NCBI GenBank assembly: GCA_037176725.1 | Contig: JAZBRS010000075.1 | Location: 71,240,001 to 71,304,000 of the forward strand | Origin: Posidonia oceanica | Taxonomy: Eukaryota; Streptophyta; Magnoliopsida; Alismatales; Posidoniaceae | Length of the DNA stretch: 64,000 bases | Direction: 5' to 3' | In this document: piece by piece, positions 23,701 to 34,924 of the stretch | Position numbering within the stretch: position 1 is the first letter of the stretch | Layout: each line of letters begins with the position of its first letter | The notes under the pieces: model-generated | Databases searched by the model: none | Told to the model about the DNA's origin: nothing | What the model saw: the letters and a program-made list of their open reading frames with translations, nothing else | Made by a program: the position numbers and the translations under genes

Positions 23701-25156
23701 AATCCTTAAAGATAATTTCTTTAAAAACCCATCTTTTTAACTAAAACCTATCTTTTTAATCAACCCGTTTAAAACCCATCTTTTTAAATCTTCTTTTTAA
23801 ATCCTCCTTTTTAAATCCATCTTTTTAAATCTTCCTTTTAAATCCTTCTTTTTAAATCCATCTTCTTAAATCCATCTTTTTAAATCCTTCTTTTTAAATC
23901 CATCTTCTTAAATCCATCTTTTTAAATCCATCTTTTTAAATCCATCTTCTTTTTAAATCCTTCTTTTTAAATCCATCTTTTTAAATCCTTCTTTTTAATC
24001 CATCTTTTTAAAATCCATCCTTTAAGATCTATCTTTTAAAGTTATAAAAGATCATCCTTTTTAAAGTCCAACTCTAATATCCTAACTTTAAAATTAAAAA
24101 ATCCAACCCTAAGCCAACTTAAGCCTTTCACTAATCCATTTAGGTAACAAAAATGTCGTTTAACAAACCAATTAAGGATTAACAATTAAATCCTTTTACA
24201 TGTTTAAACCCTAAAATCAAATCCCCACATTTAAATTCCAAAAATTAATAAAATCTCTTAAATTTCTGGAAAAAATTCGCCATAACCTCCCCTACAATTT
24301 CGACTAAAAAATTTTATTTCCCTGCAAATTGGCAACACACATACACATTTCCACAAAAAAGGACTAAATAAATGTCCAATTATCCATAAAAATGAATTTC
24401 CATTCACATTCCACATAAAAATAAAAAATTACCATTCACATCATCATTTTAACATAACTTTAAATAACTAAATAACTGAATTAAAACCTAAATTTCCACA
24501 ACTGAATTTAAATATAAACCTCCGCAACTAAAACCTATTCGAGTTTAGATCTAAACTTCCATAATTGGGACTTATAAATTCAGATTAAAGAACTGAACTT
24601 AAAAACTGAATTTTTAATTGAAGAACTGAGTTTTAAAACTGAATTTTTAATTGAATCATTGGATTTTTAAATTGAACTGAATCCTTTAAACTAAATCCTT
24701 TAAACTGAATCTTTAAACTAAATTACCACAGCATTTAATTAGACTAAATTAATCACGACAGAATTTATTACTAAATTAATTAAGCTAAAACAGAATTCAA
24801 TTGAGCTAAATTAAGTAAAAACAGGAATTAAACTCAAAAACTTCCATTTCCATATAAACTAAAATTAAACTTAAATTGAATAGAAATTCACAAATATCCC
24901 ACAATAACTAAAGTTATTCCCATTATAAACTAAAATAACTCAAGCCACAAAAACAAAAAAAAGAAAAGGAGGAACCCAAGCCTCTACTGCCTGCATTCCC
25001 CCACTCCGGCCGTCCAACGCCTTCGTCGTCGCCCGCTGGTGCCTGATAGCAAGGAAGAAGAAGAGGAAGCGGAAGGGAAACCTACCTCCGCCGACGACAA
25101 GTCACGCCGTCGCTACCGTCCGCGCTGCCACCTTCGCCGCTGCCGTCGCTGGCCAT
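20704..25156 (-). CDS. Antisense plant mobile domain (PMD, MAIN-like) gene of element B, nine exons
   Basis: I assembled this from splice signals on the minus strand. The exons are 25156-25086, 23554-23338, 23246-22593, 22516-22349, 22279-21812, 21729-21604, 21528-21418, 21338-21129 and 21033-20704. All eight introns are GT-AG. The first is phase 2 and the rest phase 0, and reading is continuous for 682 codons until a TAG at 21012-21010. About 100 further codons follow to TGA 20704. The start is the ATG at 25156 (MASDGSGEGG). The PMD core lies in exons 3-5: GMGFGHFLEI, ETMITLEDVVQLVGL, then WIFEHF, WRPYYEGEH and CVLRQFGLQQVIP. Exons 6-8 look coiled-coil (Glu/Gln/Arg-rich) and the tail is Arg/Ser/Pro-rich. 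PMD proteins occur in plant nuclear silencing factors (MAIN, MAIL1) and in transposons; any molecular activity here is unknown. It lies opposite to gag-pol and is far better preserved. Confidence 0.85.
23690..24060. repeat. TTTTTAAATCC(A/T)TC tandem repeat in intron 1 of the PMD gene
   Basis: Many copies of a 14-16 bp unit around TTTTTAAATCCATC lie in the 1.5-kb first intron (25085-23555). The rest of the intron is AT-rich, without coding features. Confidence 0.8.
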
Positions 25157-25700
25157 CAAAGGAGGAGGAAGCAAGAGCACCCCCATGCCGTCGCCGCCGC
25201 ACCATGCCAGAGCCCCCACGCCACCGCCGCCGCACCCAGCCAGAGGAGCCGTGTGCGTCAGAGAGAAGAGGAGGGAGAAGAAAAATGTTTTGAAGCCACT
25301 GGAAAGAAAGGGGCAACGGCCAGTTTTGGCTACTGACTCGTAACCAGGTCGCCAGTAGAAGGGGCGACTCAGTCAGACGCCTCTCCAACAGGCGCCTTAC
25401 CCAATTCTTCACGCACCGACTTTCTCGCCTCGATTTGAACCCTCTGAAGAAGCACGAATCTAGTCGCCCTAAAAAGAGGCGACTCAATAGGGTGCCAGAA
25501 AGGGTGGCAGCTAGCAACGGCAGAGGGTTTTCATCCCTTAATTCCCCTCTAAAACACAAACCTATACATTAACAAACGACAAAACACAGTTTAGAAGCTA
25601 AAATGTAACTCAACCCAAAATATAATTCAAGAACTGAAACATAATTCAACCCAAACTTAAACTTAAAAACTAAGACATGGTTCAACTCAACTTAAAAATT
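25157..25700 (-). promoter_or_regulatory. 5' flank of the antisense PMD gene, with GGCGACT hairpins
   Basis: This is the GC-rich upstream region of the PMD gene. It contains two inverted repeats: GTCGCC-(9)-GGCGAC at 25348-25368 and AGTCGCC-(9)-GGCGACT at 25462-25484. The same words recur in B's LTRs and leader. No clear TATA box was found. The promoter role is inferred from position. Confidence 0.5.
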
Positions 25701-25717
25701 AAAATTTAAAAACATAA

Positions 25718-27076
25718 TCAGCCATGCATTGCCATGCTCGAGCGGTTGAGCCCAAGCATCTTCAGGAATTCCTGCTTGTCATCAACATACTTCTGAGGAG
25801 TGGGGCAGCACCGTGCATACCACTTCACATACTTCGCCTCTTGGGACTCCCGAGCAGTTGCAGAAAGCCGAGGCGCACTCAGAGACACTCGCCTACCGAT
25901 ATAAACCCAATGGGCTATGTACTCCAAGACCATCCGCTCATCCCGATCACCGTCTTCCTTGAGAACGCGGATCGAAGGGGTCAAAACTACATCAGCCTGG
26001 ACAACTAGCTCCTGATTCAGCAGACTGGGGCAACGATGGATGGGATACAGCACAAATGATGTGGCACCCGCCAGGACAAGCTCAAGGTCACTATGAGCTG
26101 TGCTCATCACCCACGCTTTATGAGCTCCAGGTAGCTTCGGAACAAAGTCAAAATCCTGTAGTGACAAGCATCCCAGATGGAGAACGGGGTCATGGAAGCT
26201 CAGACCTATGAAATCTGTATCACAACAGTAATGGGACATGAACCACCTGTGCAGCAACAATGGAGAACCAAAGAATTTCCCTGAACAAGAGGCACTGGTG
26301 AGCCCTTCCATGGTGTAAGCCAACACAGCAGGAGCCAAGCACAAATCTGGATGAACAGCGACCAACATCAGGAGATCCACATGGTGAAGGTCCATTGTGA
26401 AATTTGCATCTGCAAACAAGGCAAGGCCGCCAACTGCCACGAACAAGCACTTCCTCAACTCTACTTCAGCAAGTTGTCTGGTGCTAAGAACCTCCCACAG
26501 GCCTCGAAGAAAAAGTCTCCCTGAGTGCATCAAAGCCTTGCTAGCCTCCAGGTCCATTGCTAAATACCCACCTATCTTCCTGGAACCCACTGTCTCGATG
26601 GAAATGGTGAAGCAATCATCTACCGCCTCAGTAGATTCTGCCGCCAACCCAAGCAAAGAGGATACCTCCTCACACGTAATCAATGTCTCTTCGCAAGGAA
26701 GATTGAAGGTGTTGGAGGAACCATTCCAAAAAGCCATCAAGGCGTGCAACAATGGCCAAGGCACAGGCGTGCGAATCAAGTCAAGGAGCTTGTCAAAACC
26801 ACTACACTCGAAGAGATGTCTGTTGTTCTCTGCACAATTGATCAAGCCAGCCACCCATGGCAGAGTATACCGAAAGGAATTGTGGAAATCCGGGCATCCC
26901 GTGAGGTTCACTACGGCCTAAACAAGCAACCTTCAGAGGCTAAACCACAAAGAAAGCATGCAAAGACTAAGAGGAGAACGTACCTGGTCATTCCGGATAG
27001 CTTTCATCAAGTGGTTGGGGATATCAACCACCCTCTTCACTAGGAAGGTCGGAGAATAGAAGGAAGGAAGCTTCAT
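25718..27076 (-). CDS. Second antisense gene of element B, two exons, PMD/DUF7745-like
   Basis: Exon 1 is 27076-26984 (31 codons, MKLPSFYSPT...). A 66-base intron has donor GTACGT and acceptor TTTAG. Exon 2 is 26917-25718 (399 codons and stop). Splicing is phase 0, giving a 430-residue protein with no lesion. The pattern FDKLLDLIRTPVPWPLLHAL, then FWNGSSNTFNLP, ETLITCEEVSSLLGL is like the start of the PMD fold and like the plant DUF7745 family, which is common near retroelements. The assignment is from remembered patterns and is tentative. No signal peptide or membrane segment is obvious. It sits upstream of the PMD gene on the same strand, close to the 3' LTR, so the pair reads away from that LTR toward pol. 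The function is unknown. Confidence 0.78.
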
Positions 27077-28080
27077 GGTCAAGATAAGGGGTTTACTTGT
27101 GCAGAATGTTTCATGAAAAGCAAGGACGGCCGTCTTTTATCTCCCCTTATCAAAAGAATCAGGGTTTAAAATGGTTTTTGAATTAAATAAGCCAGGAGAT
27201 CGTGCGTCGCCACAAAAAACGAAGACTGGTTCAGCCGCCCATGAAAATGGCGACTACACCATCAGGACAGACTACTGCAAAGCCAAAGAGTGAACTCTCA
27301 CCTTGAGTTCACGCACCACCTGCCGTAACTACTGCAAACACCAGACGACACATCGGTTTGGCAAAGGAAGGGTTCACTCCCTCACTCGGTTCTTTAATCA
27401 TAGAACCTCTTTATTTGCCAAATCAAGCTGTGCGACGACGGCCCTTTCCAAAGAGTGCTGGTCACACTCCAGGACGGAAAACACTTGACCACAACAAATT
27501 GCATTCATTCATTTTGCATATGTCCATATGGTTTGGGACCAACCATACCCCGTCGGTCTAACCTAGCATATGGACCATTCATTGCATTGCGTGTTGACCT
27601 TGCATTATTATAGTATATTTGAATCATCCATCCATGCATTTTCTCATATCATTGGAAGTGAAGCACGGATGGAGCATCGTTCTTCAAGAGTGTTAGAAAC
27701 CCTTCAGGCATAGGATTCTCCTAGAGCTAACCCAGTTTGTACCTATCCTCTAATCAATTCCAATCTGAGTAAAGTCTCAAACAAGATGTCACACTCTCCT
27801 TTCGATCGTGCTAGAATAACATCCTGTGATTTCCCCCTTAGTGCTTGCCTGTTGGAACACACATGGTTGACCTGGTCTTGACTTCGGCTGCGACACAAGA
27901 TCCGAAACCGACTTGACCCCTCCTTGCCTGAGTCTCCAATTTGATGGCAATTTAAACCCTCTTTTTATCTTTTATTTGGCTACTTCAGTGACAAATTGCT
28001 TAAGATAGAGCTCCCCTTTTCAGGAAATGTTCAATAGGACATCGTACTTGCCTTGGACCCGATCTTGTTCCAAGATCAAC
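27077..28080 (-). promoter_or_regulatory. 5' flank of the second antisense gene
   Basis: This stretch of about 1 kb lies between that gene's ATG and the polypurine tract and has no convincing coding frame. It contains AGCCGCC-(9)-GGCGACT at 27233-27255, a near-perfect copy of the B hairpin word. An AGATAAAAG-like AT-rich word lies about 70 bases before the ATG on the minus strand. A regulatory role is inferred. Confidence 0.45.
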
Positions 28081-28096
28081 TCCAAGGAGGGGCATC
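28081..28096 (+). promoter_or_regulatory. Element B polypurine tract
   Basis: AAGGAGGGGCATC-type sequence directly precedes the 3' LTR start at 28097. This is the expected plus-strand primer. Confidence 0.8.
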
Positions 28097-29634
28097 TGTA
28101 GATATCCTATTTTCACATTTTTGAGAGTTCTTTTGAGGGTAGAAACCTTATGGCGCCCCAAATCTCATGCCTAAGTTTGATAACACATCTTCCAGATATT
28201 CCTTGACTTCTTTGAAGCATCACTAGACCCTACCTCGACTCAGGTTGTTGGCTGTGGCAGAGCTAACTCGCTCGGGCTCATGACAAGTCCAAGTACCCTA
28301 GGTATCCTTCACTTCAACTCAGATTTAAAATTAGATTTGAGTCAACAGAGATGCGTCCTTGATTTCATAGGCTATCTGTAGTTTCCCAGCCTCCCATCTT
28401 GTTTCCTCTGACAAAAACCCAAGAAAAGAGCTAAAAACGACCTAGGCAAGTTAGTAGCCAGCTGGGGAGGCGACTCACATAGTAGCCACCTAAAGCGGCG
28501 ACTATAACCGTCGCCCATTTTCCTGCCGACTACTCTAGCAGCCATCGAAGGAGGCGGCTCAGTTAAAAGCCATCTCAGAGGGCGACCCATGTGGACGTCA
28601 ACTGGAAGGGCAACTGGGCGATCGTGGGCAGCGGTTGCTCCCCACTATCCCCTCAACTCTCAGGCGCCAGCTCATCAAGCGACTGAACGGTTGTGGAACC
28701 GCCTCGGTCTTCCCATGATCTTTGACCGTCAGGCGTCACTCAATGCGGCGACTAGCGATCGTGGCTCCTTTCGAACCACTTTTCCACAGTTATTTCCCAC
28801 TCCCCCCCTCGACCGTCAGATGCCAGCTCATGCGGCGACTAACAGTCGTGGCCTCGTTCTCGGGTCGTCCCACACTTTGACCAAGCGGTTGCTAGGTTTA
28901 GGCGCCACTCAAACCGGTGACTCAAACTAACTACCATTTTTCTAGAATTTTCTGAACTCCAACCGTCCCTACACCCCTAGAGTCTATAAATAGACCCCCT
29001 AGGCTAGTGGTTTGAGGGTCGGAATTTTAGAGAGAGAAATCCCCCCAGAGAGGAACTTCCAAAAGAGACAGAGCCCTGTCAGTTGTGAGCCACCTTCAGA
29101 GAGCTAGTTTTCCAATCTAGAAACACTATCTCCTCTCCCCAATAGGCTACCAACCTGAGCTTCTACCTCCAATCCGGGAATCCTCAGCTACGCTGGAGCT
29201 CCGACCGTGCTTCCTTCCAACCTCATTGCACACAGCGTAAGGGTGAAAGGGAGTATCTTCTTCCAATCTAGTTTCTTACTACATCTCTTTATATTTCTTA
29301 GCATAGGATCATAGCATGTGCATACGGGGAACAACCCCCGGTCAGTATTTATTTTCTTTTAGTCATGTCGTTTCATTCACCTCTGTTACTAATACTACAC
29401 TGAAGCTAATCTATGTTGTTTTGTTTTGAAGGAAAGGAAGGAACTCACGTAGCATGAGGAAGCCGCTAGACGACATCCTGCCGTCGATCTAGTGGTCCGA
29501 GGACCCGCATCACCATAATCTCCCCCCAGGTGTCTTGTCTGCCCAGAGACGAGTGGCGATCACAACAAAGGCTGTCGACATCGTGGAAGCGCTGACATCT
29601 CCTTAAACACCCCCCCCCGAATTCCACATCTACA
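28097..29634 (+). repeat. Element B 3' LTR
   Basis: This LTR begins directly after the polypurine tract. It carries the same GGCGACT-rich block (28460-28920) and ends CCACATCTACA before the duplicated GCCTT. Confidence 0.93.
28985..28992 (+). promoter_or_regulatory. TATA box of B 3' LTR
   Basis: TATAAATA lies in the same context as 8793-8800. Transcription from here would run into element A sequence. Confidence 0.65.
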
Positions 29635-29639
29635 GCCTT
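29635..29639. repeat. Target-site duplication of element B, right copy (GCCTT)
   Basis: This is the partner of 7900-7904. Element A leader sequence resumes immediately afterward. Confidence 0.9.
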
Positions 29640-29790
29640 TACTTTTTTGCAGGTAGGTGCGAGATCCACTGCCCGGACTCTGAGCGTCCCTCCTCTATCT
29701 CTGAGCTACTCGTCGCTTCCGACAGTAGCTCTCCTTTAGGCCTTGCATCTTTGTTTCTCGTCACAGCCTCCCCTCACTTAGACTCGGCCA
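29640..29790 (+). other. Element A leader, right of B
   Basis: A's leader resumes here (TACTTTTTTGCAGGTAGG) after the duplicated GCCTT. It leads into the gag frame at 29791. Confidence 0.6.
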
Positions 29791-31515
29791 GTGATGGCCC
29801 AGTCTGCCGGTGATCTCCACTTTACTATTGACTCGGAGGGGTTTACCACTTGGGTGCCTTCGGATTTCACTTCCACTCGCACCGTGCCCTCTATGACATC
29901 AGGATTCCACCCTCAGGTGTCTGGGGCACCCCAGTTTGCTGCGGGGCTTTGGCAGACTTCCGCCCCTCCGGATCCGATCGTCGAATCCGTCTCGATGACT
30001 GCCCCTCGCGCTCCGGAGGCGCCTCTGACCCCTCCATCCTAGGGCTTTGTCCCTTCTGCCGCGGTGACCCTTACCATAGGTTCCCGACCTCTTGAGTCTG
30101 CCCCTCGGTCGGTCCTGCAACTCAGTGTTCCCACTCACGGGTCCCCTAAAGTGCGGTATCGGCACCAGATGGAGCTTGCCCACACACTGCAGGGTATGGC
30201 TCTATTGGTTCGCTCCTCTTGCATTCCTATTTCCCCTGAGGTTCCTCTACGGCCTACTTCTGCACACACTGCACTCTCGCCCAGACCATCGCCCCAGCTA
30301 CACACTGCTCCTGTAATGGGGGCGCGGCATCTGTCTCCTGCTTCTGCACAACACACAGCACTGCATGCAACTCCGTTTCCTGGTGATCAGTCCTTTGGAC
30401 TGGTTGGAGCACAGTACCCCACTCACTCGCTACCCGGCACCACGCCTGCGCTACAACTGTTGCCCTAGCACTTTGCACCACACACTGCACAGCATATTAT
30501 CTACCCATCTCCCTTGCATCAGGTTCAGAACCCAGCATACTTTCCTGCCTACACTGCACGCACGCATGGATGCACTGGCCATCACGTCGCGCCACTAGGC
30601 GACGCAATGGTGGATCCGGAGGAGCATCTCGGTGCGACCCAGACGGCGTATGTGGTCCCTATCCCTGCAGCTTCACCTCCTTTGGCGGCCAATCCAAACC
30701 CCATCAATGACAAGATGGACGTTCTGGAGAAAGCACTACGTCTAGTGCAGGGCAAGGACCAACAGTCTTACCAGTTTCGTGACCTCTGTCTCTTTCCCGA
30801 GGCTGCACTCCCTTTGATGTTCCGCATCCCGGTCTTTGACAAATACAATGGTAAAGGCTGTCCAATTTCGCATCTGAAAATGTACTGTGGGGACCTTGCT
30901 CAGCTTCAGGCTGATGAACGGCTCCTTATCCGCCTGTTTCAGAAGAGTTTAACCGGCCCCGTGCTCAAGTGGTTCACTTCCCTTGACATGGCTGCGGTTC
31001 GAACTTAGACTAATCTTTCTCAGGCCTTCCTTGAGCAGTATGCTTTCAACCCTGACCTGATCCCCAAGAGGGAGGATCTTGTCGCCATCCGGCAGAGGCC
31101 CCAAGAGCCATTCGGGGAGTATGTCGGTCGCTGGCGCTCCTTAGCCGCCCAGGTCAAAGATAGACCATCTGAGGAGGATTCTATCGAGATGATTGTTAAA
31201 GGGGCGCTACCAGCGACTGGGACTCTACTTTGCATTCAGCACATCACTAGTCATGCATCGCTGATTAGAGCTGGCGTCCATGTGGAAAGCTTACTGCGAA
31301 GTGGGCATTTCCCCGCACTTTCTGCATTGGCTAGGCAGGCCAACACCTCCAGCAATCGCCGCAGCAGCAACAACAACAACAACTCCGCTCCTGACTGCTC
31401 CGAACAGCGCACTGAAGCATGCACCGATCCTCCCGAAGAGCCTGCCTATGCAGAGAGTCAGCTAGACCCTTTTCTGCTAGAGCACACACCTAATTTTGCA
31501 CACTCCCACTATTGA
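29791..31515 (+). pseudogene. Element A gag-like frame, with stops
   Basis: One frame runs from ATG 29791 to TGA 31513, broken by TAG at 30040, 30466 and 31006. The N-terminal part is Pro/Ser/His-rich. The capsid-like core is RIPVFDKYNGKGCPISHLKMYC near 30825-30890, then RLFQKSLTGPVLKWFTSLD and, past the TAG, FLEQYAF and EYVGRWRSLAAQV (31118-31160). This is the usual order of a Ty3/gypsy gag. I see no zinc knuckle or protease downstream. It would form the particle in an active copy. The stops look like CAG-to-TAG and TGG-to-TAG changes. Confidence 0.8.
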
Positions 31516-32384
31516 GCCCGTGCATCACGTCGCACTCGCTCGGCAAGGACTCCATCCAGGGCAAAGACGACCTCGTCGGGCTGAGTGTGATTACATGCCT
31601 CTCCTCGAACCACTGAGCGTTATCTTCCCTCAAGTTGAGTCGCTCTTGAGACTCTTGGCTGTCCGTCCGTCACCAAGCCCCTCTCCGTGGTGGCATGATA
31701 CGGATCAGTTCTGCAGTTTCCATTAGGCTACCGGGCACTCGACGGACAATTGCCTCACTCTCCGGGATGCCGTTCAGTGCCTGATCGATCAGCGTTGATG
31801 AGCAGGAGCCAACACTTACACATATACCTGCACTTGCATTTGCACGCCCTAGTGTAGCCGACCCTTCCTCTTCCGAGCCTGTAGGCTTCACAGCTGTCGG
31901 AACCTCGAGGGTCTACACCAGACTTTTCTGAGTTCAGCTCTGCCCTGGTGGTTCCTTCTTATTCCATCGGTGCAATCCCCTTTTCCTATCTTTCTTATCT
32001 CGTCCAAGGGACGCTCGGAGATGCAACAGCAGCATTGACAACAAGCCCAATTGCAGCGTCGTCCAGGTTAGTTCCTCCTTCATCTTTTGCAGCCCCAGTG
32101 CTCCCTGCACTGCCGTCAGCAGCTCTAGTAGCCCCAGTGCTCCCCGCACTGCCAACAATGGACCTCACCGATAGCATCAGCAGCGTAGGAGCGAACCCAG
32201 CGCCTCCCTCCTGAGGTTACAGATAGGTAAGTCTCCCTTGCCTCTCTTTTGTTTCCTACATTGTCTTGTCTTTTCGCTTTGTTTTGTTTTTGTGGTTTCG
32301 CCTTGCCTGAAAATCATAAAAAGCAACAAATCAACAAAACCCAAAAAGAACATGCATTCCTTTCTACTTCTTGCATTCAATCCC
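31516..32384 (+). other. Element A region after gag; no clear gene
   Basis: The gag frame reopens at 31948-32214 with Ala/Pro-rich sequence containing a repeated PVLPALP word. No protease, RT or integrase motif is visible. Confidence 0.6.
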
Positions 32385-32540
32385 TGCATCGGGCTGGCAA
32401 CCCTAACTGCTCGGTGATAGGTCTGTTAACCTATCAACCCCGGGCTGGCACTCCTAACTGCTCGGCGATAGGTCGTTAACCTGTCATCCTCGGGCTGATA
32501 TCCCTAACTATTCGGCGATAGGTCCGTCAACTTATCACCC
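32385..32540. repeat. Three copies of a GGGCTGGCA...CGGCGATAGGTC repeat
   Basis: The units are about 50-60 bp, each with CTAACTGCTCGG(C/T)GATAGGT or a close variant. The same word returns at 33975-34030, 34145-34210, 34285-34330 and in the 48-bp array. Confidence 0.75.
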
Positions 32541-33974
32541 TCCTATACATATCATCTCATATCTGCCATCCCATACATACCTATCATCATGCATATCATT
32601 TTCTGCACATACATGTCATTTCTTGCATCCTGAAAGATACAAAAGCATCAAAAAATCAAGAAAATCAAAAAACGCAAAAATATTTTCTCGCCTTGCTATG
32701 TTTTCTTAAACCAAAAACCATAAAAAATACAAAACCAACGCAAAAACCTAAAAACATGTTTGTCCTCTCCCCTTCTAAAATATACAAAACCCATAAACAT
32801 TTGTATAATCAGAAACCTGGCTACGGACAAACAAGCAGCGCCTGGAGGATGTCAAGCAGTGACAATCTCAGGCAGGTCTCTCCTGAGCAGCGCCATCTCT
32901 TGCATGTGGCCACAAAGTGAGACTGAGAGCAGAATAGAGCATCTCACTGAGTTTCAAAACTCCCAGAAGCGAGATCCACCCTATCGAGAGAGTCCACCGA
33001 ACATGGGGAGGACCAAAGCAAAGCAGAGCATAGCCAGAGGCTGCCTGTACACATTGCAGGCGCTGAGGGTGTACGCCGATCAGTCGAACTCTTAATGCCT
33101 TGTCCAGGACTGCTACCCCAAGAGGGCGAAGACATGCAAATCCAAAAGAATAGAGATCATGGGAGCAAAAAAATATGATAGCATGATATGCATGCTGAGC
33201 ATAAAAGAAAAATGAAGACAGAAGTTGAAGAAAGAAGGCACTCATGAGAGGAGTGACTAGGACGAGTATCGAAGCCCCCTCAGTCATCAACATCAAGCAC
33301 CACACTGGCAAATGCATGGGATACTTAATCGGGAGGACCTGGCCCCACCCTCCAAGCGTAGTAGCACGCTCCAATCCCCTGTGCAGACAACTTTACCTCC
33401 AGGCTAGATGCAACTCCAATCACTCAAGAGGGGAAAAGAAATATCGTTCTGTGAGCGTCAAAAGCGGTAGTCGGTCCCCGAGGAATTAAGATGGAGGCCA
33501 TGAAGCTGCATCCAACGTTTCTGCTACCCGCATGCAGCCAAAGGATATACTCTGCAAAGCTAAGGCCTCATCCCGAGCCAAGAATGAGAATGAGAGCCAC
33601 CATCCACAACTCAGCATGGCGTTGCGCGAGGATCGAAATCTCCTGAGTCAAAAGTGTAGAAGCACCCTCATGACACAGCTGCTTTGAGTCCAAAGCTACC
33701 AAAACATGCATGCTGTAATATATTGTTATCTTCTTCCCTTCTCCCTGTTTTCGAAAACTGGAGCCAAGGACGAGCACTTTTTCCTGACCTCGCTTAGAGG
33801 CTCCGCGCTTTTCAAATTTTGCTGCCCACCGCGTTGGGTAGGTCCTTGATGACCGACGTGTCCCTCGTATGTCACCTCGTGACGCCACGAAGCATGCCCG
33901 CGTTGAGACCATTGCACACCCACCACAGGGGGTTTCCTGTTTTCTCTGTATCCTTTTGCATTCCTCATTTCCTT
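32541..33974 (+). other. Element A internal non-coding region
   Basis: This stretch lies between repeat clusters. Short open frames on both strands lack recognisable domains. It includes A-rich sequence (32640-32800) but no pol remnants that I can see. Confidence 0.6.
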
Positions 33975-34540
33975 GCACTCGGGCTGGCACCCCTAACTGC
34001 TCGGCGATAGGTCCGTCAACCTATCATCCATTCACCCAATCATCCATCCTTTGCATTTTGGTGCCAGGAGTGCTTCGGCTGTCCCCTGGTATCATCCTGA
34101 TACCAGGGGCATCTTTTTTGCTGCCTTGTGGTATTGTCCCCTTCATCTCATCAGGGTTGGCAGCCCTAAACTGCTCGGTGATGGGGCGATGGGTTCGTCA
34201 ACCTATCACCTCGCATTCATTATTCCATTGCATCCCCCACCAGCATTGCACCTCGCACGATGAGCCCCTGCATCCATTCCACAGCATCTGAGGCTGGTGC
34301 CCCTAACTACTCGGCTGACAAACCCGTTAGTGTTGTCTCCACGCTGCATTTTGATGCCATGGGCGCTTCAGCTGTCTCCTGGTATCGTTCACTGATACCA
34401 GGGGCATCTTTTTGCTGTCCCATGGTATCCCATTTCCATCTGCATTGGGCTGACATCCCCAACTGTCGCAGGAGCATCTACGGACCCCTGTTGCACCTTC
34501 TGGTTCGGTATCCCGCCCCCTTTCCACCCTCATTCAGGCT

Positions 34541-34860
34541 GATAGCCCTAACTATCCGGTGATGAGTCTGTCAACTCCTCGTCGGGCCGATAGCCCTAAC
34601 TATCCGGTGATGAGTCCGTCAACTCCTCGTCGGGCCGATAGCCCTAACTATCCGGTGATGAGTCTGTCAACTCCTCGTCGGGCCGATAGCCCTAACTATC
34701 CGGTGATGAGTCCGTCAACTCCTCGTCGGGCCGATAGCCCTAACTATCCGTTGATGAGTCCGTTAACTCCTCGTCGGGCCGATAGCCCAAACTATCCGGT
34801 GACGAGTCCGTCAACTCCTCAGAGGGCCGATACCCCCCAACTATCCGGCGATAGGTCCGT
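34541..34860. repeat. 48-bp tandem repeat, about 6.7 copies
   Basis: The unit starts GATAGCCCTAACTATCCGGT and contains GATGAGTC(C/T)GTCAACTCCTC. Copies begin at 34541, 34589, 34637, 34685, 34733, 34781 and 34829. Being a multiple of three, it stays open as a 16-residue repeat, but a coding role is unlikely. Confidence 0.9.
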
Positions 34861-34924
34861 TAACTTATCACCCTTTCGTCGTAGTGTAATAGCATTGTGT
34901 TGCATGGCATTTGCATTTCATCAT

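Larger units (their letters stand above)
7905..29634 (+). mobile_element. Element B: 21.7-kb Tat-type Ty3/gypsy element with two antisense spliced genes
   Basis: Its two LTRs (1537 and 1538 bp, nearly identical by eye) start TGTAGATATC and end CCACATCTACA, with a perfect 5-bp target duplication. The order inside is primer site, leader, gag, two protease domains, G-patch, RT, RNase H, second RNase H and integrase on the plus strand. Two spliced genes then lie on the minus strand before the polypurine tract. The extra RNase H and the lack of a chromodomain place it in the Tat group. The sense genes are dead, whereas the antisense genes are largely open. Confidence 0.92.

Noticed and set aside
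23690..24060. Telomere-like repeat
   Set aside because: The unit is TTTTTAAATCCATC-like, not TTTAGGG, and lies inside an intron. The CCCTAAA words near 1730 are few and degenerate.
25039..25559. Arg-rich frames on both strands in the GC-rich island
   Set aside because: They are compositional. The only supported coding part is the short first PMD exon (25156-25086, minus).
32541..33974. Possible pol remnants of element A
   Set aside because: No RT (YVDD-like), RNase H or integrase (HHCC, DDE) motif could be found in any frame.
34541..34860. CRISPR-like array
   Set aside because: The 48-bp units are contiguous with no unique spacers, and the sequence is plant DNA.
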